64,000 nucleotides of DNA from Parvibaculum sp040216885 (GCA_040216885.1 JAVJOG010000008.1:62001-126000), one strand, 5' to 3'. Positions 18,036 through 28,020 are shown, counted from the stretch's first letter. The notes: generated by a model from the sequence alone, not told the origin. A program made the numbers and translations.

Positions 18036-20195
18036 GTGCTGCGGATCGTCAAGGCAGGAGGATTGGGGATTGTCGGCATCGCGCTGACGGTTCTCGCTGT
18101 CATTCTGATCAGGGGCGCCATCGAGGCTCCCGGCCGCATCGATCCCGCACCGCTGATCGAGCGCGCGGCGGATTACGACGTGCTCATCCGCCGCGACGAA
18201 TGGGGTGTGCCACATATTCTCGGGACGACTGACGCGGATGCCGCGTTCGGGGTCGGCTTCGCCCATGCCGAAGACGACTACGCAACAATCGAGGAAGTCG
18301 CCATTGCCACACGCGGCAAGCTCGCATCCGTGAAGGGCGAGAAGGCGGCGGTCAGCGACTATCTCGTTCACCTGATGCGGGTGTGGGCAACGGTCGACGC
18401 GCGCTACGAAAACGACCTCAGCGCCGAAGTACGGCGCGTGATCGAGGCCTATGCGGACGGCGTCAATTACTACGCGGTCCTCAACCCGGACCGGGTGGTG
18501 CCCGGTTTCCTGCCGCTGACCGGCAAGGACGTCGCCGCCGGCTTCATGTTCAAGACGCCATTTTTTTACGGTCTCGACAAAACGCTGACGGCGATTTTCG
18601 AAGGGCGGATCGGCAAGGCGGGCGGCCTTTCCAAGGAAGGTGTCGATGCGTTCCTGCCGACGCAGACGCCGCTGCCCGTCGGCTCCAATGCCGTCGCGGT
18701 CAGCCCGGCGCGCTCGGCCGACGGCACGACCCGGCTCCTCGTCAATTCGCACCAGCCTTTCACCGGGCCCGTCGCCTGGTGGGAGGCCGTGGTGCGCAGC
18801 GAGGAAGGCTGGCATGTGGCCGGCGGTTTCTTTCCCGGCACACCGTTCATGTTGCATGGACACAACCGGCATCTGGGCTGGGCCAACACGGTCAACGAGC
18901 CCGATCTCATCGACGTCTATGCGCTGACGCTCAATCCCGACAATGAGGACCAGTATCTGCTCGACGGCGAATGGCGCGACTTCGAAAAACGGGTGGCCGA
19001 AATTCGCGTCGACCTCTGGGGGCCTTTCTGGTGGACGGCGGCGCGCGACGTTCTGTTCTCGGAGCACGGGCCAGTTCTGAAGACCGACGGAGGCGCCTAT
19101 GCCGTGCGCTATGCCGGGATGGGAGAGATCCGGCAGGTCGAGCAATATTACGCGCTCAACAAGGCGACGCAGCTCGGCGAATGGATCGAGGCGATGAAGC
19201 TGCAGACGCTGCCGAGCATCAATTACATCTATGCCGACCGGCAGGGAAATATCGCCTATGTCTACAACGCGCAGTTTCCGGCGCGCGCCGAAGGGCCGGA
19301 CTGGTCGGGCGTCGTCGCCGGCGACGATTCAAGCCTGATCTGGCAACGTTACCTGCCTTTCGAGGCAGTACCGAAGCTCTTCAACCCCAATTCCGGCTAC
19401 CTCTACAATGCCAACAACACGCCGTTCCGCGCGACCGCACCGCGCGACAATCTGCTGGCGGAGCAATTCGCCGCATCGATGGGCATTCAGACCGATATGA
19501 CCAACCGTGCGATGCGCGCCGAGGAAACATGGGGTGCCGACCGGTCGATCACGGCCGAGGAGTTCCGCAGCTACAAATACGATCTGAAATACAGCGACAA
19601 CTCGGAAATGGCGCGGCTGATCGACAAGGTGTTGCAGGTGGATGCCAATGGCGATGCAGATCTCGCCGAGGCGCAGCGCATCCTGGCCGGCTGGGACCGC
19701 GTGACGAACCAGGAGAGCCGCGGCGCGGCGCTGGGTGTGTTGATGGCGGAGCCCGTTGTGCGTGCCGGCTTGCAGGGGCACGAACCGCCCGCCGCGCTCG
19801 ACACGCTGCGCAACGCCATTGCGACGCTGAAAACCCATCACGACCGTCTCGACCCGCTCTGGGGCGACGTCAACCGGCTCCGGCGCGGCGATGCCGATCT
19901 CCCCGTCGATGGCGGACCGGACACGCTGCGCGCGATCTATGGCGGGCTCGAAGCGGACGGCACGTTGACGGCGCGCGGCGGCGACACGTTGATCATGTTC
20001 GTCGAATGGGACCGGCAGGGACGGCTGACGTCGGAAAGCATCCACCAGTTCGGTACCGCGACCCTCGACGAAAGCTCGCCGCATTATGCCGATCAGGCGC
20101 CGCTCTTTGCCGCCATGCGGACAAAGCCCGTGCGTTTCGAGGAAGAAGATCTCGATGGTCATATCGCGGAGAGCTACAGGCCCGGCCAGCGGTAA
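18036..20195 (+). CDS. Penicillin acylase family N-terminal-nucleophile hydrolase
   Basis: A 719-aa Ntn-hydrolase that would be exported and self-cleave to alpha and beta chains. After an N-terminal hydrophobic anchor (about residues 10-28) comes DEWGVPHILGTTDADAAFG, typical of the alpha chain. The beta-chain nucleophile Ser is in PVGSNAVAVSPARSADG, followed by LLVNSHQPF and the oxyanion-region HGHNRHLGWANTVN. Family members cleave penicillins, acyl-homoserine lactones or other acyl amides; the sequence alone does not decide. Start is GTG 18036 after GAGGGAGG. It is monocistronic and its stop lies one base from the end of the convergent histidine kinase gene. Confidence 0.9.
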   Translation: MLRIVKAGGLGIVGIALTVLAVILIRGAIEAPGRIDPAPLIERAADYDVLIRRDEWGVPHILGTTDADAAFGVGFAHAEDDYATIEEVAIATRGKLASVKGEKAAVSDYLVHLMRVWATVDARYENDLSAEVRRVIEAYADGVNYYAVLNPDRVVPGFLPLTGKDVAAGFMFKTPFFYGLDKTLTAIFEGRIGKAGGLSKEGVDAFLPTQTPLPVGSNAVAVSPARSADGTTRLLVNSHQPFTGPVAWWEAVVRSEEGWHVAGGFFPGTPFMLHGHNRHLGWANTVNEPDLIDVYALTLNPDNEDQYLLDGEWRDFEKRVAEIRVDLWGPFWWTAARDVLFSEHGPVLKTDGGAYAVRYAGMGEIRQVEQYYALNKATQLGEWIEAMKLQTLPSINYIYADRQGNIAYVYNAQFPARAEGPDWSGVVAGDDSSLIWQRYLPFEAVPKLFNPNSGYLYNANNTPFRATAPRDNLLAEQFAASMGIQTDMTNRAMRAEETWGADRSITAEEFRSYKYDLKYSDNSEMARLIDKVLQVDANGDADLAEAQRILAGWDRVTNQESRGAALGVLMAEPVVRAGLQGHEPPAALDTLRNAIATLKTHHDRLDPLWGDVNRLRRGDADLPVDGGPDTLRAIYGGLEADGTLTARGGDTLIMFVEWDRQGRLTSESIHQFGTATLDESSPHYADQAPLFAAMRTKPVRFEEEDLDGHIAESYRPGQR

Positions 20196-20196
20196 G

Positions 20197-22026
20197 CTAA
20201 AGGATCGCGCTTTCCTGCGCCGGCGCGTCGCGGCCGACGATGCGCGACAGCGGCAGGTCGACATAGACTGTCGTGCCTGCATCGACTTCGCTTTCGATGG
20301 TCAGCGTGCCGCCATGCAGTTCGGTCAGATGCTTGGCGAGCGGCAGGCCGAGCCCCGTGCCTTCATGGGTGCGCGACAATGAACCGTCGACCTGGGTGAA
20401 CGGCGTCAGCGCGCGCGGGATGTCGTGCTCGGCGATACCGATGCCCTTGTCGATGACGGCGATGCGCAGGCTCTCGGCACAAACCCGCGCCTCGATCCTG
20501 ACCGTACTTCCATCGGGGCTGAACTTTACCGCGTTCGACACGAGGTTGATGAGGACCTGCTTCAGCGCCCGCTCGTCGGCGACGAGAAAGAGCGATGGCG
20601 CCGGCAAATCGGTTTCGATCGAAATGCGCGCCTGCTGGGCGCGATGATGCACGATGCGGGTCGCCGCCTGGACCACGCGATCGAGTTCGGTTTCGTCCTC
20701 GTGCAGCTTGAAGTGACCTGCCTCGATTTTCGAGAGATCGAGAATGTCGTTGATCAAGCTCAGCAGGTGAACGCCGCTGTCGTGAATGTCTTCGGCATAT
20801 TCGCGGTAACGCGGATTGCCGACCGGGCCGAAGAGTTCGCGTTCCAGCGCTTCCGAAAAGCCGATGATGGCATTCAGCGGCGTCCTGAGTTCATGGCTCA
20901 TGTTGGCCAGGAATTCCGACTTCGATCGGCTCGCCGCCGTCGCCTGGTCGCGCGCCTCGCGCAGCGTCTCGGCTTCCTTGTGACGCGCGGTCACATCCTG
21001 AATGCCGATCAGCAGCGCCGCGCGGCCTTGGAACCGCACCGTCGCCGCCGACACGAGCGCCCATATCGCCGAGCCGTCGCGCCGCGTCAGACGGAACTCG
21101 ACCGGTGCGCCGGCGCGGCCGCTGACCAGCAGGCGCTCAAGGCGAGCATCGAGATTTTCCTCGGTAAAGAGGGTGCGAACGTCGAAGCCCCTCGCGTCCT
21201 CCTCGGAAATATCGAAAAGTTTCAGCGCCGCGATGTTTGCCTGCACCAGCTTGTAGTCGGCCGGATCGACCAGCGAAATCGGCAGCGGTGCCGCATAAAA
21301 GAGGCTCTGAAAGCTTTCTTCGGTGGCACGCACGGCCTGTTCGGCTTCGCGCCGCACTTCGACTTCGCGCTTCAACTGGTCGTAGAGCTCCTGCTGGCGG
21401 ACCAGCGTCAGAAAACCGTTGCGCCGCAGCCGGTTCGCGGCGCGCACCATCTCGACGCCGATCGCGTTGACGACGGCGAAAAGCGCGGCGATCTGCGCGA
21501 GCGCGGCCCCCGGCACGTCGGCCAGCCACGGGCAGATCGCCACGAAGACGATGCTCAGCGCGAGTGAATTGGCAAGCGTCGCGCGCAGCGCCGTCGGCAT
21601 ACTGACATAGAAGGCAAAGATGACGACGACCACGGCGAGCAGGCTGGCTGCGAAATCGGCTTGGCCGAGCACCAGCGAAGTGGGCGCGACAATGGCGACC
21701 AGCACCTGCGTGGTCGTCGCGCAGCGCAGGAACTTCCGGTTGTCGTCATAGGATGTGAAACGCTTGAGGGCGATGAGGGCGACTGCGAGCGTTGCAAGCC
21801 GGCCCGCCGTCAGCGCCGCGAACGCCCAGCCGAAACCGATCAGCAGAAAGTCGAAGACGGCCCAGCCGACAAAGATATAAATGGCGATCAGGACGGCGCG
21901 CAGACGGGAGCGCGTTTCTGCCCAGTTGGCGCGCGCATAGGTCTCTTCGAGCGCCCGGTCGGCGAATTCGCCGGTCCAACGGAACGCGCGCTCGACCGGC
22001 GGCGCGGCCGAGCCGGATTCGGGCAT
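20197..22026 (-). CDS. PAS-domain sensor histidine kinase (PleC/DivJ-like)
   Basis: A 609-aa membrane kinase. About five or six hydrophobic helices fill residues 40-185, a short coiled linker follows, then a PAS domain (FYAAPLPISLVDPADYKLVQ) and a kinase core. The H-box is FLANMSHELRTPLNAIIGFS; it is followed by LFGPVGNPRYREYAEDIHDS and LLSLINDILDLSKIEAG, the pattern typical of PleC/DivJ-type kinases. The N-box is NLVSNAVKFS and the G-boxes are DKGIGIAE and GTGLGLPLAK. No receiver domain and no adjacent regulator are seen, so it is an orphan kinase; phosphorylation of DivK- or PleD-like proteins encoded elsewhere is possible. The start ATG 22026 has GGAGA upstream. Confidence 0.9.
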   Translation of the reverse strand: MPESGSAAPPVERAFRWTGEFADRALEETYARANWAETRSRLRAVLIAIYIFVGWAVFDFLLIGFGWAFAALTAGRLATLAVALIALKRFTSYDDNRKFLRCATTTQVLVAIVAPTSLVLGQADFAASLLAVVVVIFAFYVSMPTALRATLANSLALSIVFVAICPWLADVPGAALAQIAALFAVVNAIGVEMVRAANRLRRNGFLTLVRQQELYDQLKREVEVRREAEQAVRATEESFQSLFYAAPLPISLVDPADYKLVQANIAALKLFDISEEDARGFDVRTLFTEENLDARLERLLVSGRAGAPVEFRLTRRDGSAIWALVSAATVRFQGRAALLIGIQDVTARHKEAETLREARDQATAASRSKSEFLANMSHELRTPLNAIIGFSEALERELFGPVGNPRYREYAEDIHDSGVHLLSLINDILDLSKIEAGHFKLHEDETELDRVVQAATRIVHHRAQQARISIETDLPAPSLFLVADERALKQVLINLVSNAVKFSPDGSTVRIEARVCAESLRIAVIDKGIGIAEHDIPRALTPFTQVDGSLSRTHEGTGLGLPLAKHLTELHGGTLTIESEVDAGTTVYVDLPLSRIVGRDAPAQESAIL

Positions 22027-22258
22027 AGCTTCTCCGGCCGTGTCCTCGGACCCCCTCACGCGGCTTCCCTTCCCACAAATGGCCCCGGTCGACGTGTCTC
22101 CCCACCCGTCGAGTGCCGGTACAATACGGGTCAAAGCCTAAATAAAATGCAAAATTCGCCTGGGGCGGCCTTTCTCGAAACCGGCGCGCCGCCTATCGTT
22201 TCGGCACCTGTCCGGTGTACGAAAACGAGACAGGACAATCGATCGGGAGACAGACGAC

Positions 22259-23488
22259 ATGACGGAACGGGACGGCGGCAATCCGGCGCAGGGCATATTG
22301 GCAGGCATCCGCGTGCTCGATTTCGGCCGCTACATCGCCGGCCCCTATTGCGCGGCGCTTCTGGGCGACATGGGCGCCGAGGTCATCCGCATCGAAAGGC
22401 GCGAAGGCAGCGAAGACCGCTTCGTGCAGCCGATCGTGCCCGATGCCGGCCCCGGCGAAGGCGGCGAAGGCGCGATGTTCCTGCAGATGAACCGCAACAA
22501 GAAGGGCCTGACGCTCGATCCGATGACGGAGACCGGGCGCGGCATCGTCCGCCGGCTGGTCGCCACCGCCGATGTCGTTGTCGCCAATCTGCCGCCTTCG
22601 ACCCTGAAGGCGATGGGCCTCGACTATGAGAGCCTTTCGGCGGCAAAACCCGACATCATCCTCACCACCGTTTCGGCCTTCGGTCACGGCGGCCCCTATA
22701 GCGAGCGGACGGGGTTCGACGGCGTCGCGCAATCGATGGTCGGCGCGGCCTACCTCACCGGACACCCGGACGAGCCGGTCAAAAGCTACGCACCCTGGGT
22801 CGATTTCGGCACCGCCTCGCTTTCGGCCTTCGGCACGATGGCGGCGCTGATGGAACGGCAGAAGTCCGGCAAGGGCCAGATCGTCGAAGGCGCGCTACTG
22901 TCGACGGCGCTCGCCTATTTCAACTTCCACCTGATCGAACAGCAATTGCGCCAGACCAATCGTGTCGCGATCGGCAACCGCTCGCCCTATGCGGGGCCGG
23001 CCGACATTGTGCGCACAAAGGATGGATGGATTCTGGTGCAGGCCATCGGCGCACCGCTGTTCAAGCGCTGGGCGCGGCTGATGGGCGAGGATCACTGGCT
23101 CACCGACCCGCGCTTCAAGGACGATCTCGCGCGCGGCGACAACGGCGCGGTGCTGTCCGAGCGCACGTCGCGCTGGGCGGCGGCGCGCACGACCGAGGAA
23201 GCGCTTGCCGAGCTCGAGAAGGCGCGCATTCCGGCGGGGCCCGTCTATACGCCGCAACAGGCGCTCGACGACCGGCATATCCGCGAAATGGGCTATCTGA
23301 AGCCGCTCGATTATCCGGGCCTGCCGGGCCCGGCGCCCATCATGGAAACGCCGCTGCGCCTGTCGCGTACACCGGCGACGATCCGCGAGCGGGCGCCGGT
23401 TCTCGGCGAACACACCGATGTCATTCTCGGCGAACTCGGATATTCATCCGCCGAAATCGCCTCGTTTCGCGCCGAAGGGATCGTCTGA
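22259..23488 (+). CDS. CaiB/BaiF-type (family III) CoA transferase
   Basis: A 409-aa enzyme that moves CoA between acyl-CoA and a free carboxylic acid. The N-terminal signature is GIRVLDFGRYIAGPYCAALL, followed by DMGAEVIRIERREG. The catalytic Asp is expected in the LTLDPMTETGRGIVRRLV region. LKAMGLDYESL and SAFGHGGPYSERTGFD are also family-typical. ATG 22259 has GGGAGA upstream. It is followed after two bases by a PLP enzyme gene on the same strand, so the two are almost certainly one operon. The acyl substrate is not predictable. Confidence 0.94.
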   Translation: MTERDGGNPAQGILAGIRVLDFGRYIAGPYCAALLGDMGAEVIRIERREGSEDRFVQPIVPDAGPGEGGEGAMFLQMNRNKKGLTLDPMTETGRGIVRRLVATADVVVANLPPSTLKAMGLDYESLSAAKPDIILTTVSAFGHGGPYSERTGFDGVAQSMVGAAYLTGHPDEPVKSYAPWVDFGTASLSAFGTMAALMERQKSGKGQIVEGALLSTALAYFNFHLIEQQLRQTNRVAIGNRSPYAGPADIVRTKDGWILVQAIGAPLFKRWARLMGEDHWLTDPRFKDDLARGDNGAVLSERTSRWAAARTTEEALAELEKARIPAGPVYTPQQALDDRHIREMGYLKPLDYPGLPGPAPIMETPLRLSRTPATIRERAPVLGEHTDVILGELGYSSAEIASFRAEGIV

Positions 23489-23490
23489 CC

Positions 23491-24507
23491 GTGCCGGATC
23501 CCCTCGCCCGCTTTCCGCGTTTCCCGCTCGCCCATTTGCCGACGCCTCTCGCCGAAATGACGCGGCTGCGCGCGGCGCTTGCCGCCCGCATGGATGGCAC
23601 ACTCCCGCGTCTCTTCATCAAGCGCGACGACTGCACCGGCCTTGCCGGTGGCGGCAACAAGACGCGCAAACTCGAATTCCTGATCGGCGACGCGCTAGCC
23701 AAAGGCTGCGATACGGTGGTGACGACCGGCGCCCTGCAATCGAACCATGCGCGGCAAACGGCGGCGGCCGCCGCCGCGGCCGGACTTCGCTGCGTCCTCG
23801 TGCTGTTCGACAGTGTGCCCTATGAGGGCCATGCCTATCGCGGCTCGGGCAATCTGCTGCTCGACCGCATTCTCGGCGCCGATGTCCGCGTCGAACCGGC
23901 GGATGCCGATGCCGCCGCCGTTTTCGTGCGTGCCATGAGCGAGATCGAAGCCGGCGGCGGCAAGCCCTATCTCGTGCCGGTCGGCGGCTCGAATGCCGTC
24001 GGCTCGCTCGGCTATGCCACCGCCTATCTCGAAATCTCCGACGGCCTCGACGCGCTCGGCATCCGCACGGCGCGGATCGTTCATGCCTCATCGAGCGGCG
24101 GAACGCAGGCTGGCCTCGTCGCGGGCCGCGTGTTGCGCGGCGGCGGGCCGGCGATCGCGGGCGTCAATGTCTACCGCGCCGACAATGACGCGATGGCGGC
24201 CGGCATTCTTGCGCTGGCCGGGAAGACGACGGCATTGCTCGGCATTGCCGCTCCCGGCCCCGACGCCGTGGTGCTCGACGGCGCACATCTCGGCGCACGC
24301 TACGGCATGCCGACCGAGGAAATGCAGGCGGCGGTCGAATGCCTGGCGCGCGAGGAAGGCGTATTGCTTGATCCGGTCTATACCGGCAAGGGGATGGCCG
24401 GCTTCATCGCGCAGCTTCTCGCCGGCGCCCATGCCGATGTCGAGGCGCTGGTTTTCCTGCACACCGGCGGCATGCCCGGTCTCTTTGCCTATGAGGACGA
24501 GTTCTAG
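23491..24507 (+). CDS. D-cysteine desulfhydrase / L-cysteate sulfo-lyase family PLP enzyme
   Basis: A 338-aa fold-type II PLP enzyme. The Schiff-base Lys is in GLAGGGNKTRKLEFL near residue 54. TTGALQSNHARQTAAAAA and ASSSGGTQAGLVAG (phosphate-binding) are typical of the DcyD/ACC-deaminase/CuyA group. Length fits D-cysteine desulfhydrase and the sulfonate enzyme CuyA (L-cysteate sulfo-lyase) equally well, so I do not assign a substrate. The GTG at 23491 begins two bases after the CoA transferase stop, which indicates coupling. The 3' end overlaps the convergent 486-aa gene by four bases. Confidence 0.9.
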   Translation: MPDPLARFPRFPLAHLPTPLAEMTRLRAALAARMDGTLPRLFIKRDDCTGLAGGGNKTRKLEFLIGDALAKGCDTVVTTGALQSNHARQTAAAAAAAGLRCVLVLFDSVPYEGHAYRGSGNLLLDRILGADVRVEPADADAAAVFVRAMSEIEAGGGKPYLVPVGGSNAVGSLGYATAYLEISDGLDALGIRTARIVHASSSGGTQAGLVAGRVLRGGGPAIAGVNVYRADNDAMAAGILALAGKTTALLGIAAPGPDAVVLDGAHLGARYGMPTEEMQAAVECLAREEGVLLDPVYTGKGMAGFIAQLLAGAHADVEALVFLHTGGMPGLFAYEDEF

Positions 24508-25964
24508 CTCGCGGCCTGCTGCAACGCCACGTCGGCGCGGCGGCGCAACACGTCCGCGGTGCGGTCCTCGCCGAGCGCCTCGCGGAAGCGTGCGGCGATT
24601 TCAACAAACGCTTCGGCGTTTGCGCGCGCGGTGCCGGTCGCGGTTCTGAGTTCCTCGAGCAAGCGGTCTTCATAGGTATTGAGATAGATCGTGATCTGCC
24701 CGCGAACGCTCCGGCAATGGCTTTGGGCGCCGACCGCTTCGCAGATCGGTGTCAGGCCTTCGAGGAACCGCAAGCAGGCGTTCATGCGTTCGGTGCGGAC
24801 GGTGTCGGGCGCGCCGGAGATGTCGGGACGCAGCGGACCGCCGCGTCCATATTGTCCGATCTGATGCAGCGGCAGGGCGCGCGGAAGATCGGTTTCAAAG
24901 CGGGCCATTTCCTGCGAGATCGCGGCCGAAAGGCGCGCCCGCGCGCCGAGCAGGCGTTGTCCCCATTCGCCGTGACGGCGCAGATCTATTTCGGCGGTGA
25001 AGCCGCGCGAAATGCGGGCGAAACGCTTTATCTCGTCGCGCAGCTTGTCGAGATCGGCATGGCCCGGACGCTTGCTTTCGGCGGCCTGTGCGATCCGGTC
25101 CATGTCGGCAAGCAACAACTCGCCGAGAACCGCGAGCTCGCTGCGGCTGATCAGCATGTCGTTGCGATAATGGGCGACTTTCCGTGCCAGACGGAGGATT
25201 TGCCAGGGCTCGGCGAGGCGCGCCATCGCGGCAAACGGAACATAGAGCGCCGCATCGGCGGATTTCTCCCGCGCCTCTTCGTAGAGTTCCTTGACGGCCG
25301 TCACCAGATCGTCATTGAAATCGGCAGCCGATTTCGGCAGCACCGATTGCAGCTTCAGCATCACGGGCGCGATCGACAACGCGGCGGCAATTGCGCGCGC
25401 GTCCTCGATGGCGCTCTCGCTTCCGAGCCGCGCCTCGATCTCGCGGCGCCGCGCGCCGTCGCGGCGCGCGTCGTCGAGCGCCGCGGCGATGGCGGCTGCG
25501 ACCGAAGCGTGCATCACAGACACCGTGGTCTCGAGCGCGGGCGCGTCACCCTTCAACGTATGATCGACGATACGTCGCGCCATGTCGGGCAACGCATCGG
25601 GCAGCAATTCGGATTCGAGCCATGCCCACAACGGTTCGATGACACCGCGCACGATGCGGCCCCGCGACCTGTCGACAGCCGGCGCGTCGGACAACAGGTC
25701 CTCGAAAGGCAGACAGAGGCGGCGGACCGGATCGGCCATGCCGGGCCGCGCGCCACGGAAGGAGGCGAGCAGCGGGCGCAGACCGGAGAGAATTGTCTCG
25801 TAGGGAAGGCCCGTGGTGCCGCGCAGCTTTTCGCGCTCAATGCCCGATGCGAGCTTCAGCACGGCAGGCGGCGGCAACTGCGCCAGGTAGTTGGCCAGGC
25901 GCTGTGACAGCGATGCGTTCGGTTCGTTGGCCATGACGTCTCGGCTGAACTCGGCGGCCCCCAT
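24504..25964 (-). CDS. Conserved hypothetical, helix-rich cytoplasmic protein
   Basis: I do not recognise a named family. The 486-aa product is soluble, with no signal peptide or membrane helix, and is rich in Ala, Arg, Leu and Glu, suggesting all-alpha structure with coiled segments (for example DLVTAVKELYEEAREKSADA near 215-240 and LDKLRDEIKRFARIS). The Cys pair near the C-terminus (ICEAVGAQSHC) is not a known metal motif. The start ATG 25964 (MGAAEFSRD) is supported by GGGGAG; ATG 25934 (MANEPN) is an alternative without a clear ribosome site. It is monocistronic, convergent with the PLP enzyme gene and divergent from the cold-shock gene. Codon usage matches neighbours, so it looks like a core-genome gene. 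Confidence 0.8.
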   Translation of the reverse strand: MGAAEFSRDVMANEPNASLSQRLANYLAQLPPPAVLKLASGIEREKLRGTTGLPYETILSGLRPLLASFRGARPGMADPVRRLCLPFEDLLSDAPAVDRSRGRIVRGVIEPLWAWLESELLPDALPDMARRIVDHTLKGDAPALETTVSVMHASVAAAIAAALDDARRDGARRREIEARLGSESAIEDARAIAAALSIAPVMLKLQSVLPKSAADFNDDLVTAVKELYEEAREKSADAALYVPFAAMARLAEPWQILRLARKVAHYRNDMLISRSELAVLGELLLADMDRIAQAAESKRPGHADLDKLRDEIKRFARISRGFTAEIDLRRHGEWGQRLLGARARLSAAISQEMARFETDLPRALPLHQIGQYGRGGPLRPDISGAPDTVRTERMNACLRFLEGLTPICEAVGAQSHCRSVRGQITIYLNTYEDRLLEELRTATGTARANAEAFVEIAARFREALGEDRTADVLRRRADVALQQAAS

Positions 25965-26207
25965 GCCGCTCCCCAAGGCCCAACCCTAGGGACCCATGCT
26001 TAAAATTTGGTTCCATATCGCCGCAAACGGCGGAATTTAGCCACTTATGCCGGTCATTTGGGCGGGTGACGGCCCTTGCGGACACCGCCCGCAGGCCGGG
26101 ATTTTCGTTAGCCCGGGCCAAATTTCGGTGATAGCGTTTTTTCCCGGGTGCGGCCCCGAACGGCGGCATCCGTTCGTTCTATCTCTATGCGAGGCAATCA
26201 GCGCACT

Positions 26208-26414
26208 ATGGCTAGCGGAGTCGTGAAGTGGTTCAACGCCACTAAGGGTTATGGATTCATTGCACCTGCCGACGGAGGAAAGGACGTATTCGTCCACATC
26301 TCCGCCGTCGAACAGGCCGGCCAGAAGACCCTGCAGGAAGGTCAGCAAATCCAGTATGAACTGGTCGAGGGGCGCAACGGACGCTTCTCCGCCGAAAATC
26401 TGGTACTCGGCTGA
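26208..26414 (+). CDS. Cold-shock domain protein (CspA family)
   Basis: A 68-aa single OB-fold nucleic-acid-binding protein that acts as an RNA chaperone. RNP1 is KGYGFI and RNP2 is DVFVHIS. VVKWFNATKG opens the domain and RFSAENL closes it. I choose ATG 26208 (MASGVVKWFN) because the family begins there; an ATG seven codons upstream is possible. About 240 gene-free bases precede it, divergent from the 486-aa gene, leaving room for the long leader common in csp genes. A short hairpin, CGCCG-CAAA-CGGCG, lies near 26021-26034. A terminator follows at 26465. Confidence 0.95.
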   Translation: MASGVVKWFNATKGYGFIAPADGGKDVFVHISAVEQAGQKTLQEGQQIQYELVEGRNGRFSAENLVLG

Positions 26415-26464
26415 TCGACAATCAGCACCGGCGCGGGCGGCGGTGCCCGCCCGCCAAAATATCG

Positions 26465-26495
26465 AGGCCCTCCCCGGAAACGGTGGGGGGCCTTT
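26465..26495 (+). terminator. Rho-independent terminator after the cold-shock gene
   Basis: AGGCCCTCCCC pairs with GGGGGGCCT across a GGAAAC-containing loop and is followed by a short T run (CCTTTC). It lies 50 bases after the cold-shock stop and 33 bases before the YihY start, separating the two transcription units. Confidence 0.75.
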
Positions 26496-26527
26496 CGGTT
26501 GCGGGCGGGCGCGTCTAGCATGGCGCC

Positions 26528-27895
26528 ATGTTCGGCTCCGCTTCGCTCATCGAGCGCCTCCACGCTCTCATCTGGGATCGCTCCCTCGACGACCAGCCCT
26601 TCTGGACGCGCACGATATTCATCGCGGCGCGGATCGGCTGGGCGACCGGGCGCGAGATTGCCGGCGGAGCGCTGAGCCTTCGGGCGATGAGCCTCGTCTA
26701 CACGACGCTGCTGGCACTGGTGCCGGCGCTTGCCATCGCCTTTGCCATTTTCCGGGCCTTCGGTTTCGACAGCTACATCGAAACCATCATGGCCGATTTC
26801 CTGGCGCCGCTCGGCGACCAGGGCGCCGAGATCACGCAGCGGATGATGGAGTTCGTTCAGCGGGTCAATGTCAACGTGCTCGGCACGGTCGGCTTCGCCT
26901 TCCTGCTCTACACGGTCATTTCGCTGATCAACAAGGTCGAGGCGGCGTTCAACAGCATCTGGCATGTCGAGGCCAACCGGTCCTTCGCGCGCCAGTTCAC
27001 CGAGATCGTCAGCATGGGCATTCTCGGGCCGCTGATCGTGCTGACCGCGGTCGGCATCATGGCGGGGGCGATTTCCAACAGTTTCATCGGCAGTGCCGCC
27101 GAACACTGGCTGGTCGTCTACATCGTCGAGCAATCGAGCAGGCTCTTGCCCTTTGCGGTGTTGATCGCCGCCTTCACTTTCATCTACACGATGATCCCCA
27201 ATACACGCGTCAAAATCGATGCGGCCCTTGTCGGCGCGACGGTTGCGGGCGTGGTCTGGGGCGCAGCCGGATGGACGTTCGCCACCTTCGTCGTCAAGTC
27301 GGCGCAATATGTGGCGATCTATTCGGCCTTCGCCAGTCTCGTCTTTTTCATGATCTGGCTCTACGCAGCGTGGCTGATCCTGCTCGGCGGCTGCGCCATT
27401 GCCTTCTATTACCAGAACCGCGCCTATCTGTCGGCGCAGGCGGGCGTCAGCCCGCTGACGTTGCGCCAGCTCGACCGGATGGCGGTTCAGGCTCTGCTGC
27501 TGATCCACGACGCTTTCGAGCACGCGCAGACGCCGTGGACCGAGGAAGCGCTGGCGCGGCGCCTGCATGTTCCGATGGAGGCGATGGGCGAGATTGCGCG
27601 CGCCTTGTGCAATGCCGGCCTCGTCACTTTCGCTGCCGGCAGTCCGAGCCGCTTCGTGCCGACCCGGCCGGCCGACAGGACCCGCGTCGCCGATGTTCTG
27701 GATGCCGTGCGGGCGCAGCGCTACAAGCGGCATGTCGAGGATGCGACGCTTGCGCATGAGCCCCGCGTGGATGCCTTTTTCGGCGCACTGGCGGCGCGGG
27801 AGGCCGAGCTTGCCGATCCGACCACCATCGCCTCGCTGCTGGCGGCCGAAGAACCTGCCGCCGAAGCCGACAAAGCCGCGGCCGCAGGCCGTTAA
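26528..27895 (+). CDS. YihY/BrkB family inner-membrane protein with C-terminal winged-helix-like extension
   Basis: A 455-aa polytopic membrane protein. About six transmembrane helices span residues 45-305, with the family-typical SLVYTTLLALVPALAIAF near residue 60, FNSIWHVEANRSFARQF and YTMIPNTRVKID. Residues from about 315 form a soluble extension resembling a winged-helix domain (LRQLDRMAVQALLLIHDAFE, LARRLHVPMEAMGEIARALC), found in some YihY proteins. A low-complexity Ala/Glu tail ends it. Despite its old name (RNase BN), this family is not a nuclease; its transport or envelope function is unclear. It is monocistronic by spacing. Confidence 0.9.
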   Translation: MFGSASLIERLHALIWDRSLDDQPFWTRTIFIAARIGWATGREIAGGALSLRAMSLVYTTLLALVPALAIAFAIFRAFGFDSYIETIMADFLAPLGDQGAEITQRMMEFVQRVNVNVLGTVGFAFLLYTVISLINKVEAAFNSIWHVEANRSFARQFTEIVSMGILGPLIVLTAVGIMAGAISNSFIGSAAEHWLVVYIVEQSSRLLPFAVLIAAFTFIYTMIPNTRVKIDAALVGATVAGVVWGAAGWTFATFVVKSAQYVAIYSAFASLVFFMIWLYAAWLILLGGCAIAFYYQNRAYLSAQAGVSPLTLRQLDRMAVQALLLIHDAFEHAQTPWTEEALARRLHVPMEAMGEIARALCNAGLVTFAAGSPSRFVPTRPADRTRVADVLDAVRAQRYKRHVEDATLAHEPRVDAFFGALAAREAELADPTTIASLLAAEEPAAEADKAAAAGR

Positions 27896-28020
27896 CTTCT
27901 CGATTCGATGTCAAAATCCGCGCCAGTCCGGCCGCAACCGGACGGCGACCCACGGGATCGCGCAGGGTCACGGGATTCGAAAATACCAGCAATGACGCGC
28001 ATCGCGGACACCCGATTGTG

